Source: Antedon mediterranea
Lineage: Eukaryota; Echinodermata; Crinoidea; Comatulida; Antedonidae
Assembly: GCF_964355755.1 (NCBI RefSeq)
Contig: NC_092679.1
Span: 21,132,932 to 21,196,931, forward strand
DNA: 64,000 bases
Direction: 5' to 3'
A program made the translations under genes and the position numbers. Below the pieces are notes generated by a model. It was not told the DNA's origin. It saw only the letters and a list, made by a program, of their open reading frames with translations, and did not search any database. Within the stretch, counting starts at the first letter, position 1, and each line of letters opens with the position of its first letter. Shown here piece after piece: positions 32,576 to 45,223 of the stretch.

Positions 32576-34891
32576 GCAATTCGGTATGATTATGAAGCGC
32601 CGCCGCTAGTAGTACGCTATTTTAATCATATCGGTTGCGTTTGATATCGATTGCGTTGTTACTTTGGTCGTGCTAAATGTCGTATAGGCCTACATTATAA
32701 TGTTTATCCTATTATATACATAATTTGTGTTTTAATTTTTATTTTACAGGTTTTAATGGAGGGATGTGCTTTTTAAGAATCATTAAAAAAATAGTCCCTT
32801 AATTGTTTGAAAGTTCTAAAAAGATTATCCCTGATTTATAGTTTCGAAAATGTTAATTTAATATGATTTTAAAATTAGTTACCAGAGCCACAATTACGAA
32901 TCTTTCTTCAACCTACGCGTGGATACCAGCTCATTTTTTAGGATAATATAATAAATGTATAAATAGTAGGCCTTCTTATATTTACAGTAGTTAAAACAAT
33001 AACAGCGTTGTAAGACAATAAATGTTATAATACTAATAGCCTACTTATTGATCATTTTGCATTTATTGACAAGTTATGTGTCTATAGTTATTTAATTTTA
33101 ATTATGACTTTTCAAAATGAAGAAAAAAAAAAAAAAAGGATTTCATCGCCGATATGATTGTTTTACATGCAGGTATTTTAGTAAAACTTAAAACGCTACA
33201 TTTTGACAATGGAAAAACCATCGTACAGTATCGTGTGCGTGTTTTTTAAAAAGGGGAATCCCCGACGGTCAGCAGAAAGACGTAGCAGCTGTGTGAGGGA
33301 ACAGATACCAGAAGGCGCAGCTCCGATTGGTTTCAGAGAATGTTTCAGATGGCGAGTCGCCTTTTATTCAACAGCACAATGATCATTTTACTGAAGAAAT
33401 TCTTTTCAACCCTTTTGGTTATAGAACATTCTAATTATCATGCCTAATAAATATCCTCATATCGGGTGTTTATTTAATTTTAAATTAAACAAGACAGTGA
33501 AGAGGCACGGAATAATACGTACACGGACGTACGACGAATAGGCACGCACGTCATCATTTACGACATATAGTGGTGATATGATGCAATTTTATAATGATGG
33601 GATTGCCTTTCCAGGCTTACAATCAATTGTTCATTGTAATACTATGTATATAATAGTAAACTGAATGTTTATAAATAAATTGTTTTACGTAATTTGTTGC
33701 ATATATTATAAAATAAAAGACACAGACGCAGCCTACGTTTCCTATAAAATATTTCACATTTAAATAATTATGTACTGTTAAATGACATATGCTGGATAAT
33801 ACTATAATCTTAAACTATGTTTACAAATTGTCATTTTTTAAGGCACACATCTTTTTCATCATACTGACCTGGGGCGGGGGGGGGGGGGTGCGTGCCGATC
33901 GTGTGACCTGAGACTACATAGCGGGGCTTCCCCTTTTATGCCTACACGTTCCGTGTTTTGTGTATCATTGCGACATTTTACGCACTTGTAAACTATTTTT
34001 TTAACGTTTTGGGGCGACTTTGCGATAGGGCGACTTTGTGATGGCGCGACTTTGCGATGGCGCGACTTTGCGATGGCACGACTGTGTCGGGGCGACTTTG
34101 CGATGGGGCGACTGTGTTAGGGGCGACTTTGTATGGGGCGACTTTGCGATGGGGCGACTTGACTAGCATGTAGTAGTAGTACTATCTATGCCTGAGGTGT
34201 AGGTAGCCTAACTCTAAAACAGGACTAGGCTAGGCCTAGGCCCTAGCGGCTAGAGAGACTTAAATAATTATACTAATTAGGCCTCCTACTAGCTAGGCCT
34301 ACAGCAGTAGGTAGCCTCGAAGTTTGAAGAGAAAGCAAATTAGTATTAACTAATAATACTATTACTTCTACTCGCGAAATAAACTACGTACGATCGAGTA
34401 CGCCAACAAAATCACCTATTATGGACAACACAATGGATGGCGCACTACTCCAATAAACTCGCCTATTGTGGACAAAAAGTCGCCTATTTTGGACAGCCAA
34501 TTATGAAAGTTACCTATTATGGACAAACAACAGCGCCCTCTAGTCCCTATTATGGACAGAAAGTCCCCTATTATGGACAGAAAAGTAACCTATTATGGAC
34601 AGATTTCACCAACCCTATTGTAAAATTACGCGAAACATTTAGTAGCATTAATATATAGATACTGACCAGACCCAGTAGTATTAAATAAATAACCTTTACA
34701 ATGAAAGTTTTTTTTTTATTTAAATATTTCTTTGTTATATACATATATATAATGTACATTAACCATGTTAAAGTGAAAAACTGTACACTGTAGTTGTAGC
34801 CCAATTCTTAATTAGAAGAGTATATTAATATATTTTCAACCAGTGCTGTGACCCAATGCTTATTAAAAAAGATTATATTAATTATTTTCAA

Positions 34892-35710
34892 CTAGAGGGT
34901 GAGCTCGCTTCGCTCGCTCCCCCTCTAGGAAGTGTAGACGATGGTTCTCGGAATGATAATGACTCGGGTAAAAAGTTTTAGGACATTCTGGCCTGGACGA
35001 TTTCAATCGGCTACCATTATTTAAATGCTTTTGATATTCGTAAAACTAAACCTACTCACTAACCTGTTTCACAGTGTCTTAGATGATTAATGTTAATGAT
35101 TACGTTTTACGTATAGTGTGGGGGGTGGGGGTAGTGGCGATAATTATTTAATTGAGGTATTCCGGGCGTTTATTCAAATAAATACCATCCTAATTGGTAT
35201 AATTAATACATTATTCCGCGACACAGTGTGAGCCGTTTTGGCCTAAGAAGGAAGACGTTTTAGAAGGCTTGCAACATGAGCAGAAGTATCCCAGGGTCTT
35301 GACGGGACTCAGATAGCGCATAGTACATTCGATTTCAAACAAAAGCTCTTATCATCAATTCTCTCGATGTAATTTTATATAATTATTTCCCACAATTTAC
35401 TCCTATGTTTTATGAATATATTTAATTTGATCTTTATGTACTACAGTATTATACCTTCACACGCGTGGTCCGAAAATAAACAAAAAACCAAACGGCCAAC
35501 TTAGTTGAAACAGGTTACAACTCCCTGGTTGAAACCAACCATGCAGGGAACTTGCTAGGTGATTGACACACTTTACCTTACCGTGAACCCGGAAATTACT
35601 TACCGCGCGAGAGTTAAAATTTACCGATTGAAATCAGAAAATTTCTTATAAAACCCTTTATAATATCTTCCTAAGATAGAAATATGGAATTTACCATAAT
35701 TTATATATAG
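34892..35710 (-). mobile_element. Hairpin-ended (Helitron-like) element, copy 2
   Basis: Inverted partner of 27413-28539, with the hairpin end CTAGAGGGTGAGCTCGCTTC at 34892 and the far end TTTATATATAG at 35710. It lacks about 110 bp present near the 5' end of copy 1 (27429-27551). Non-coding. Confidence 0.5.
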
Positions 35711-36269
35711 ATAGATGTATAATGCAATTGGAATCTATAACTATAATTAACATAAAATCGATTTAAAATTTAAACACATTATTGACCAAGCCTAAATGTC
35801 AGGCCTAGACCGTCTAATGTATACCTCCATGATGGGCCAAGTAATAAATAAAGGGAATTTATAATCTATGCTATTTCATAACACAGTGTACTAACTTTAT
35901 AATTATAGTTTTTAGTATAAATAGTTTTATAATACATTTATAACCTAAAATAATGTAAATCCAGACAAATGATTATGGAAGAACAACTTACCATAGACAA
36001 AATACTGTACACAACAGGAGATATTGCATGCATATGAACTATCAGCGAAATAAAAAGCTGCATTTTACAGTATTGGAAACACTTAATTTTAATTGTTAAT
36101 TTTTACAGTTAGGTTAAACATTGGTTAGATTCTATAAAATTAAGAAGTTGCACGCATTACTGCACACCAACTATCAGCGAATTAGAAAGCTGCATTTTGC
36201 AGTATTGATAAAACTTTTTTTTTAAACTTTTTTTTTTTTTACAGTTACAGTAGCTATAACATTGGTTGG
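35711..36269. other. Intergenic, nothing recognised
   Basis: AT-rich, with a weak duplication of AACTATCAGCGAAATAAAAAG near 36038 and 36170. No gene-like feature. Confidence 0.5.
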
Positions 36270-36815
36270 GACAGGGTAGATGGTGTCTAGATTGTGTCTG
36301 TTAGGACCAAGGCAATGTATAGGTGGTGTATAAAAGGCCATTTAGTATTCCTTACAATCATATGGCATTGGTTGCTGGTGGTATCTACAATATCTAAGGT
36401 TACGTAAGGTATACTTATGGTAAGGGGGGGGGGGTCTCTAGTCGAACTTTAGAGGGGTTTGCCAGGGCCAAGACAGTGTACAGATAGTCTGTAATAGGTC
36501 ATTTGGTATTGCTTACAATGTGCTAAATCATATAACATTGGTTGCTGGTGGTATCTACTATATCTAAGCTAGGCTAGTTGGGGGAAGGGGGTCTCTAATC
36601 GAACTTTAGGGGGGTCTGCCAGGGCCAAGACAGTGTACAGATGGTCTGTAATAGGTCATTTGGTATTCCTTACAATGTGCTAAATCATATAACATTGGTT
36701 GCTGGTGGTATCTACAATATCTAATCTAGGCCAGTTGGTCTCTAGTGAAACTTTAGGGTGTCTGGCACTTGACAATTAGTCTGTTGTTACCCATTTAGTA
36801 TTGTATGAACACAAC
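36270..36815. repeat. About 157-bp tandem repeat upstream of copy C
   Basis: About 3.5 units containing TTGGTTGCTGGTGGTATCTA, GGGCCAAGACAGTGTACAG and TCATTTGGTATT. The spacing of the marker words between consecutive units is about 157 bp. One unit carries a G-run. Confidence 0.8.
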
Positions 36816-38530
36816 TTGTTCATTTGGCATTAATTTTGAGTGGTACCTAGTGCTTAAATCGTTATTTCCTTTTTAATTTCTCAAACCACAATTTTCAGCT
36901 CGTTAAATATTTTTTAGCGTCCAATATTTTTACGGAATAGTTGCTTAAACGCTGTCAATATAGTTATATTTACGTTACTACACGAACCTATGAGTTAACT
37001 TATAGTCCGAATTTGTATTAATGTATATGAGGTGTATTTGACGTTGTGTTCTGAACGACTGTACTGAAGAAGTTTTTATAGATCTTTCGTTTTTGGTAAG
37101 TATGTTGTAGGCCTAAATTGGATTTTGTCGATTTATTTTACAAGGTATGGTTATTTTCTCATAGATAGAAACATTTGACTGGAACACTACAACACAACAG
37201 CTTATCCTTGGATCGTTCTACATTGGTTACACCATCATGCCGATTCCCGGGGGTTGGTTGGCAGGACAATTTGGCGGAAAACGCGTTATTGCGATTGCAG
37301 TTGTATGGTCTTCTCTCCTGACTTCGTTGATTCCAACGGTAGCCGCTATCAGTGTTAATCTACTGATTTCGCTGAAAATTCTTGATGGATTTGGACAGGT
37401 TAGTTTTTACACAAAAACGTTTGATAAGGGTTATGAAATTGGTTAGCAAACTTGGTTTTCATGCAACGGCAAAGGCGCACCACAAGAGACAGTTCGCAAA
37501 ATCACATGCGATGCGGTTATTTGTTGCGTCCAAGTGGATCCAAGCTTTAGCCTCCTATACTATGGTACTGATTTTTGAACATTATTGTTCAAGTCGACGG
37601 TCATAAAACATTTGGGTTTTTTGTGTAGAAATATATTTGTATATTCGAACTGGCGTCCTCGCGCGAGTATTGTATAGGTAGTAGAACTTCCCATTTTGTA
37701 CACTTTACCGTAAAACAAAGGGAAACATTTTTGGATCCTGAAGGTGTCGCCTTAACAGCGGTTCTGCTGCACTGAAACTTCGTTCCATATAAGAAATCAA
37801 AATAACCTTTTTTTTTAATTTACAGGGAATAGCGATACCGGGAGCCTACGTTATCATTTCCAAATGGGCAATGCCAAACGAAAGAAGTACAATGGTGTCA
37901 ATGATATTATCTGGTAGGCCTAATAAATAGTAGTAACTAATAGTAAAAACTTTAAAATAGTAAGGTGGGTGACATAATTACTGTCGGTATTCTTGGACTA
38001 GATTGTGTTTTCTTTTTAGGCATGTGTATGGGTTTAATTATATCAAGCTATTTGTCTGCGTGGATGTGTACTTCGAATATTTTTGGTGGATGGCATTTTT
38101 CTTTTTATTCTTATGGTAAGCTGATGTATAATAACATTACTGTGATAAGTAAACATTAATATTAAATTAAAAAATAGTCCAATACTTTTTTCAGTAACAT
38201 CGGTGCGTTAAGATATGAATACGTTAAGAGATGAATGTGTTATGATGTCATTACGAAATGAATATATTTTAGTAATGAAAGAACAAGACGACAGATATCA
38301 TGAACAATGCACGGAATTAATTATTTTCTATGTTAAAGCCTCCAAAATATAACCTAATCTACTACTATTACTACATAAAAACCATCGAAGATTTTGAAAC
38401 CCATGTTCACGGTCCATTCACAACCAGAAGTCTACCTTGAGCCACAAAGCTGACTTACATAAAACGTTGATAGCATATTTTATCATTTCCTTATACATTA
38501 CAATGTCCGAATTAGGCAAGAGTTTAGTTA

Positions 38531-38652
38531 GTTACTTTACACACAACGAGAGTGGACGAGCTGTTACCGTTCAGGATAATTATACCAGCTTCTACGTTAG
38601 ACAAGCTACGCGGTTTTCCGCTTACCGTTACCTATCGTCTGTGTAAATTGGC
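38531..38652. mobile_element. MITE family 3 copy, copy C intron 4
   Basis: TTACACACAACGAGAGTGGAC on the left, with CCGCTTACCGTTACC and TCTGTGTAAATTGGCC on the right. Orthologous to 7587-7698 in copy A. Confidence 0.6.
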
Positions 38653-39061
38653 CTTTACTAGACAATAATTAATGTTATGAATTATTCATGATTTCCGCCT
38701 GAGACGTCGAGTAATAGAAAATTCGCGGGCGACCGGTCCTACCATAAACGATGTAAAATACTGAGTATGTTTTTATTTTTTTGAACTAGACGTTAGCCTA
38801 CTGGCTAGTTGCTTTTATATTAAATTAATTATATTCAATTCATTTATCACAGGTATTGCTGGGGCTGTTTGGACACTTTTATGGTTAACACTGATCTATG
38901 AGTCTCCCAGTGTGCATCCTTTCATGTCGATCAAAGAAAGAGAACACATTAATTTGGCTTTGAATCGAACCAAACTGAACAGAAAAAGGTAATCACTTAA
39001 TATTTGTATATAACAATTTCAATCGATGTTTCCAAAACTGCAGTATTAACCACAGAAACAA

Positions 39062-39910
39062 AACGTTTCAAACAAACAAACGATTTCATTTCATTTCATA
39101 GTAGCATTTATTTCCTTCATAATATACAAAATATAAATAATACAATACAAAAATTCATAACGAGAAGTAAGGTAGTTAAAATAATACAATTCATCGTTAA
39201 AATGAATAAAACAATATTATGAAGGAGGCACAATTTCTGGAAAGCAAAAGCTTGTGTTGAAAGTGCCTGAACAAAAACAAAAAGTATTAAAATCAAATTA
39301 GTAAATAGTAGTAAATGGTATATAGGAATAAAGTAATTACCATAACGGAATATGAAAACAATAAAAACTGATACCTAGAATATAACTAATTATTAAATTA
39401 CTTTTGTATTAAATATTGTTTACTGTTAAAGATGAAGCTATGTTTGTTTGCAGAAGTTGTAATTTTGTTAGGAAGTGAGTTCCATATCTTGGGTCCAGTA
39501 AATCTAATATTGTGTTGAAAAGAAGTCTTTTTGTGTTTAGGAATATGAAGGTTATTGAGGATTCTTGTAGAATAGCCGTGAAATTCATAATTGGGTGAAA
39601 ACATATCGCGTAAATGAGCATTTTGGCTTTTGTAAATAAATAAACATTGTTGAAAAATATTAATATCAGTCAATTTTAATAATTTAAGAGAACGAAATAA
39701 AGGATCTGTACTAGTTCTAGGTGAAACATTCGAAATTATTCGTATGATTTTCTTTACATTGTGCTCCTTAAATACAAAATAGTTTTGTGAAAAGAAATGA
39801 GATCGATATTTTGATTTAAATAAGGCAATTATTGTTGGACAATATTTAATTTCAGTTGGTAGGTTATTCTATATTTTAGCGCCTGCAACGTTGAACGACG
39901 AGTTCTAAGT
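39062..39910 (-). mobile_element. LINE 3' fragments in copy C intron 5
   Basis: Minus strand 39673-39398 encodes the C terminus of a non-LTR ORF2 (YSTRILNNLHIP, FTGPKIWNSLPNKI). It is followed on the low-coordinate side by a 3' tail to about 39062. The adjoining 39775-39910 is a different, older LINE relic shared with copy A (8110-8245). The 39062-39770 insertion is absent from A. Confidence 0.7.
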
Positions 39911-40589
39911 TTGTTTCTGTTTCAGTTCAGTGTTCCATGGATAGAAATATTTTGTTCTTCGCCAGTCCTGGCACTCACACTTTGTATGGTGACGTTTGAA
40001 ATCGGATATTATACACTTATTTCCGACATGCCGTTGTTTTTCACTCATGTTCTTGGGTACAGCTTGGAAACGGTAGGTTTCGAAAACGCTACTGTGTCTA
40101 CAAATAATACAGCATTATTTGTCCTGTATCAAGGCCCGTTCCGTGATACAGCATTACATATTGTTTTAATTCTGTTTCGAGATTGTTACGTTTGTAAAGT
40201 TACGTTAAATACATGTGCCATTTTCGTATATAATACGTGTGATACATGCTGTTGTATCATAGACTTGCCTGTAATACAGTAATGTTAGTGCGTAAAGGCA
40301 GCTATTGCAGTAAAATACAATATGTGCCCAGTATCATGAGTATATTTAGTAATACCGTATTACCAAATATTCTATTACTGTATTCTACTATGATACATTT
40401 TATTTGCATCATGTAAGGTTTTTGTGGTCGACGTGTCTGTCGCGAACGACAATGCCAATAATTGGTCGTATACATTCATATGAATGAAAACTAAGCCAGG
40501 TGTAAGTTTATTAAAACACTGGCTGATCCTATCATTGACCCATTAGAGCTTCTCTCGTCCAGTGCCCACCTTAACCAGAAGAGTGTTGA

Positions 40590-42592
40590 CAAAGTGCGAG
40601 GCAGCGAGGCATGCGAGCCAAGCCAAATATTTGTGCGAGGCATCATTTTATCATTTCCAAAAGTGCGAGGCATATAGTTTACAATTTCAAAAAGGTGCGA
40701 GGCATATCTTAACGTGCTATCATGCTATATTGTAGGCATAATAGTAAATTATTTATATTTGTATAATAGGCCTAGCGTATCTAAATAGATTCGTGTATAC
40801 ACTCAACATGTTTATTTTTATTTGTATTTTCATTCAAGTCATATCGTGTCAAATTTTACTTTTACAAAAGTGCCCAAACTGTTCAAAAGTTACGTGCATC
40901 CGTAATTCGGTATGCGCCATATTTTAAAAATCTGAACGACAGTCTTCAACTTTCGATAAACAATTGTTATAGCGACACTTATCATCAAATGACGGCCATG
41001 TTTGTTGGCATTTGGAGCGTGTTCACTTTACAATTAATTTAACATGTCTCTCGAACATAGCAGAGTGAAAATAATATTTTGTCACACCTCCGCGTCTCGA
41101 TTTATCATCTGGTAGACCTAGTGAGAGATAGAAAATCCCTCTTTACTATTTAGCAAGTAGCGGCGGAGTGATTCTGCCCTGAGAGGATTTGGTCTTGTGG
41201 CGATTCCCCTCCTTATAGCAAGTGGTTTCAGACTTCTCTCTGAGCGGCGTGCCAAAGACATTTTTGACATTCCATTCTCTAGGAATCAACACGTGTACTT
41301 CTCTCGCAAATAAAATGAACAGCGATGGCCAGGAGAAGTTCAATAACTGGCGGTGAATAAAAGGTAACTGATATGCCGATCAAATAAATTTCCGCAAAGA
41401 AAAAAAATTGCGAGAGAATTCTGAAGCGCGTGTGAAAAAGACTTAGGTCAGACAATCGTAATACTAGGCCTAAAATTTAACTGTAGCTAATATGCTTAGC
41501 CCTAACCCAGAGGCCTACAGTAATAATAATTGGTGTAATATTTTAATAATGATACGCTATTCCTGTTTTAGTAGGCTAGGTATATTACGATTTGTATTTA
41601 TTGTTATTGTCCATGTAACGTACTAATACACCTGGCGCTAGTTTCCTTCGTTTGTATTTTTACTCCAAATTTGATAACTAGCTTTATCGTGTGAATACCA
41701 CACCTTAGAAGTATACCTCATGAGTACTTTAATGAAAGAATCAAATAAAAAGTAACAAATAAATCCCTAAATTAATGATTTTACAGGCGTGTTCCTCGCA
41801 CACTTTTCGCGAATTTCACTCATGTTCAATATTTTTGTTTCTACGATAATAGAGGACTAAAACTCAGTGGAATCCGTAAATTTCTCATGCATTTATTGGT
41901 GAAAAACACGTTTTATTTCAATATATTTATTAATCTGTCAATAAAAATACTGTAATAATGTTACCACTGATAGTGATACTGTTCTGTTTTCAAAGAATAA
42001 TAATCAATCCTAAATCAACATCACTACCTAGCCTAGACCTAGGACATCCTACTAAGGATATTATGATGAATTGTTCTATATTATTCTTTAAAAGGTTAAC
42101 GACGGTGTACATTATCAACAGTAACATTTTTCCTTACTAACTGACAAAATATTCACCAAATAATGCGTTAAATATATAGATTCCACAGAGTTTTTAGCCA
42201 TCTAATTAATTTTGCTCTTTTGGCGTTTCATAGAAACCAAAATATTGAACATTGAGTGTGCGAAATTCGCGAACCGTATGCGAGAAAAACGTCTGTAAAA
42301 TCACAAATTTAACGGATTTATTCTTCATTAAAGTAGGCCTACTAATTCCAAGGTGTGGTATTCAGGATAAAGCATGGTTAACAAATTTCGAGTTAAAATA
42401 CAAGGCAGGTGCAAAAGGAAACTAGCCTACTAGTGGGCCTAGGCTACTTCAATTTCGGTGATTTCCTGCCTCTCAATTTTGAGAAATGATAAAATGGTGC
42501 CTCGCATTTTTTGATGATGGTAAAACGATGCCTCGCATAATTTGTGACTTGCCGCGCATGTCTCGCTTGCCTCGCTGCCTCGCACTTTGTTA
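40590..42592. mobile_element. 2-kb foldback element in copy C intron 6
   Basis: Tips are inverted: AAAGTGCGAGGCAGCGAGGC on the left and GCCTCGCTGCCTCGCACTTT on the right. Longer internal arms (about 41630-41850 versus 42215-42430) share GAATACCACACCTT, GATTTTACAG and GCGAATTTC words in inverse order. A GTGCGAGGCAT motif is repeated at both tips. The paralogous site in copy A lacks the element. No transposase ORF was recognised; the 41146-41343 minus-strand ORF has no family motif. Confidence 0.65.
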
Positions 42593-42639
42593 CTACCCTA
42601 ACCGAAACAGAGGCACAAGCCATGTAAGGTTAGGTTAAA

Positions 42640-42975
42640 GGTTATGTTATATGGTACTAGGAGGAGATACATGTAAAATTTAATTCTATGATACTGGACA
42701 TCAAATTTGATAGTGTGGACAGAGCTTTACACGCACCATGATTCTCGGTCATATCTAGATTTCTCCAGTAACTGGAGAAATCTAGATATGACCGAGAATC
42801 TGGTGCGTGTAAAGCTCTGTCCACACTATCAAACTTGATGTGACAAAAAAATGTGATGTGCCCATATATGGACATGATGATGTCATATTATCACTGGGCA
42901 TCACTACCATATTTGGGCTCATCACACTTTTTTTCACACTAGTTTGATAGTGTAGACAGAGTAAGTGGGGAATGC
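42640..42975. mobile_element. MITE family 2 copies with a 140-bp near-perfect palindrome, copy C intron 6
   Basis: 42699-42840 is almost perfectly self-complementary around 42770. Both arms contain TTTGATAGTGTGGACAGAGC, GGTGCGTG, GATTCTCGGTCATATC and TTTCTCCAGT. A further family 2 terminus (CACACTAGTTTGATAGTG...) follows to about 42965 and is shared with copy A. Confidence 0.8.
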
Positions 42976-43834
42976 AAATGTTGACGAATTAATACTTTTA
43001 TTTTGATATAGGCCTAATTTCCTTTTTAAGGCTGGCCTTCTGGCATTGATAGCAAACATAATCCAATTTGGCATCAGATTCACAAATGGATTCATAGCCG
43101 ATGTTATTATTAACCGTTCATATCTCAGCGTCCGAAGTACAAGAAAGGTGTTTGTGGCAATAAGTGAGTTTAAATGATTTATATATAGGGCTTAACATTG
43201 AAGTGGAGTATCTAAGCTGTTAGGTAAATACAGTGACATTGGTCTTATGATACAGCCTGTGATGTGATACCCATATGCTGTTGTATCACGGACTTGTCTG
43301 TATTGGGCCGATAGTTTGACTGCTCATCATTCATGTATTTCAAATTCAGGAAATTCTGTCAACATTTTATTTAAGATAAAATCATTTTTAACATTAAATA
43401 CAGCGTTGCATGAGGCTTTCTTATGATACAGACTGTGATATGATACCCATGTGCTGCTGTATCACGGATTTGTCTTTAATACTGGATAGATAGATAATTG
43501 GGCCGATAGTTTGACTTCTCATGTATTTCAAATTCAGGCAATTCTGTCAACACTGTATTTAAGATAAAATAATTTCAAACATTGTTAAATACAGCGTTAC
43601 ATGAGACTTTCTTGTGATACTTTACTGTGATGATACCCATGTGCTGCTGTATCACGGACTATAATACTGGATAAATTGCACAACTTTGCTAAACTCTCCT
43701 AAGTATATTCACTCTTCCTGTTAACATTAGTTTAAACAAATATTTCGAGCGCGACGTGTGGATGTAAAGCATTATAGGCCTACGTATTTTTTAGACCTAC
43801 TATATATTTTGTACACATTTTTAAAGTATTTTGA

Positions 43835-44665
43835 TGTAACAGGTTCGTACTACTAGCGTCGTAGCTTTATCGCGTAGTATTTTCAGGAGCTGCAGCACTG
43901 GCACAAACACAATAAAATCATCCACAGAGACAGTTCTTGGTTTGGAAAAGTTAAATTCTTTTATTGAAGCTAGTAACCAGTCGGAAGGAGATATAACAAA
44001 AACAGTGTTACTATTTAAGATAACATCAGTGATCGTATCATTAACGACAGTATAGGCTACTATTGCGTTGTGTCTAGTGTAACAATCAATTAACTAATCA
44101 ACTATATTAACTATAGTATAACATCAAATAACTAATCAACTATATTAACTATAGTAAAACAATTCTAAAATTAAGAGAGATAAAAATATAGATGCTTACC
44201 TAGTAACCAGTCGGAAGGAGATGAAAACCTTCACTTTGGGCTAGGCACTAGTAAGTGTCATCCATTCCCAGTTGGGTACTATGACAATTTTTAACCGATG
44301 GTACATACATTTACCATAACGTTATTTCGTAGTTTACAGAACGATTGTATTGTAACTCGAGTCATACACATGTAATTATCAATTTAAAGTTCGGTTATAC
44401 AAAAAAAGAAACTATTAAAAATGCAAATCAATTAACAAAATCCCTTGTCCATTTATGAACTGACCCATACTGAAACATTATACACTAAATATTCATGACC
44501 ATTTTCCCGCCACTTGGATGAGGTGACTCATCTATTTATAGCATGGTCACTTATCATTCCAGCTTTTACTTTAATGGGTCCCACAAGGTTTCTCAGATTC
44601 AAGTCAGATTCAGCAGATAAATCATTCAAGTATTTGGGTATAAGCATACCTGTTACCCTGTTACA
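43835..44665. mobile_element. Solo LTR, 831 bp, in copy C intron 7
   Basis: Starts TGTAACAGG and ends CCTGTTACA (TG...CA termini). It is flanked by the direct 4-bp duplication TTGA (43831-43834 and 44666-44669). Copy A has the empty site, TTTTGAAATAAAA near 9307. No internal retroviral domains are present, consistent with LTR-LTR recombination. Inside, AGTAACCAGTCGGAAGGAGAT occurs twice (about 43972 and 44203). A 4-bp duplication suits a Ty3/Gypsy-type element, but no protein remains to confirm it. Confidence 0.8.
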
Positions 44666-45223
44666 TTGAAATAAAACTAAAGCAAGGATTACGTAATAGC
44701 TAATAGGCCTACAAAAAACATCAATTTTAAAGAATTAGTTTTAACCAGGCTCTATCGTTTAAAGATGTCGCCAACCAGGTAGATGTTACGTGGTTGTCAC
44801 AAAACCAATCTTTTCAGAGTAATTCGCAAAAAAACTTAAAAATCACGACTTTAAGCTACTGAAAGCTAGACATTACTAAGACAAAATTATAGAAGTAGTA
44901 GGCCTACCTGTCATAAAGTTAACTTTTATTTCATCTGTTATATATATCGATACTTAACTTCAATAATCGATGTCTAATGTTTTTTCAACAGATCTCGGCG
45001 TATCATCATTTTTTTCTAATTCTCTTGAATTTTTTCGATAACAATCACGTGACAGTTACCGTTGTTCTAGTGACGATCGTGTATTCCCTATATGGATTTG
45101 ACGTCGCTGGATTATATTCGAATGCTATGGATCTCTCACCACCATTTGCTGGGCCTCTGAGGAAGTAAATAGGATTTATTAAATCTTGCCCTAAACTATG
45201 GCGCGCCAAGCGGAATAATTAGG

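Larger units (their letters stand above)
30415..34616. mobile_element. Foldback (FB/TU-like) element with tandem repeats in its arms
   Basis: Inverted arms start GGGTTGGTGAAATCTGTCC (30415) and end in the inverse at 34616. Outer arm domain: units of about 18-20 bp, CTGTCCATAATAGGTTACT type (30425-30625; 34395-34610). A unique inner stretch follows (30630-30803; 34200-34390). The innermost domain is about 16-bp units, CGCCCCATCGCAAAGT type (32435-32575; 34010-34165). The centre, about 32590-34005, has no ORF. This is the layout of Drosophila FB and sea urchin TU foldback elements, whose arms hold short tandem repeats. The left arm is split by another element at 30804-32409. Confidence 0.7.

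Noticed and set aside
41146-41343. 65-residue minus-strand ORF inside the 40.6-42.6 kb foldback as a transposase remnant
   Set aside because: No DDE-type or zinc-finger motif is visible; too short to assign.
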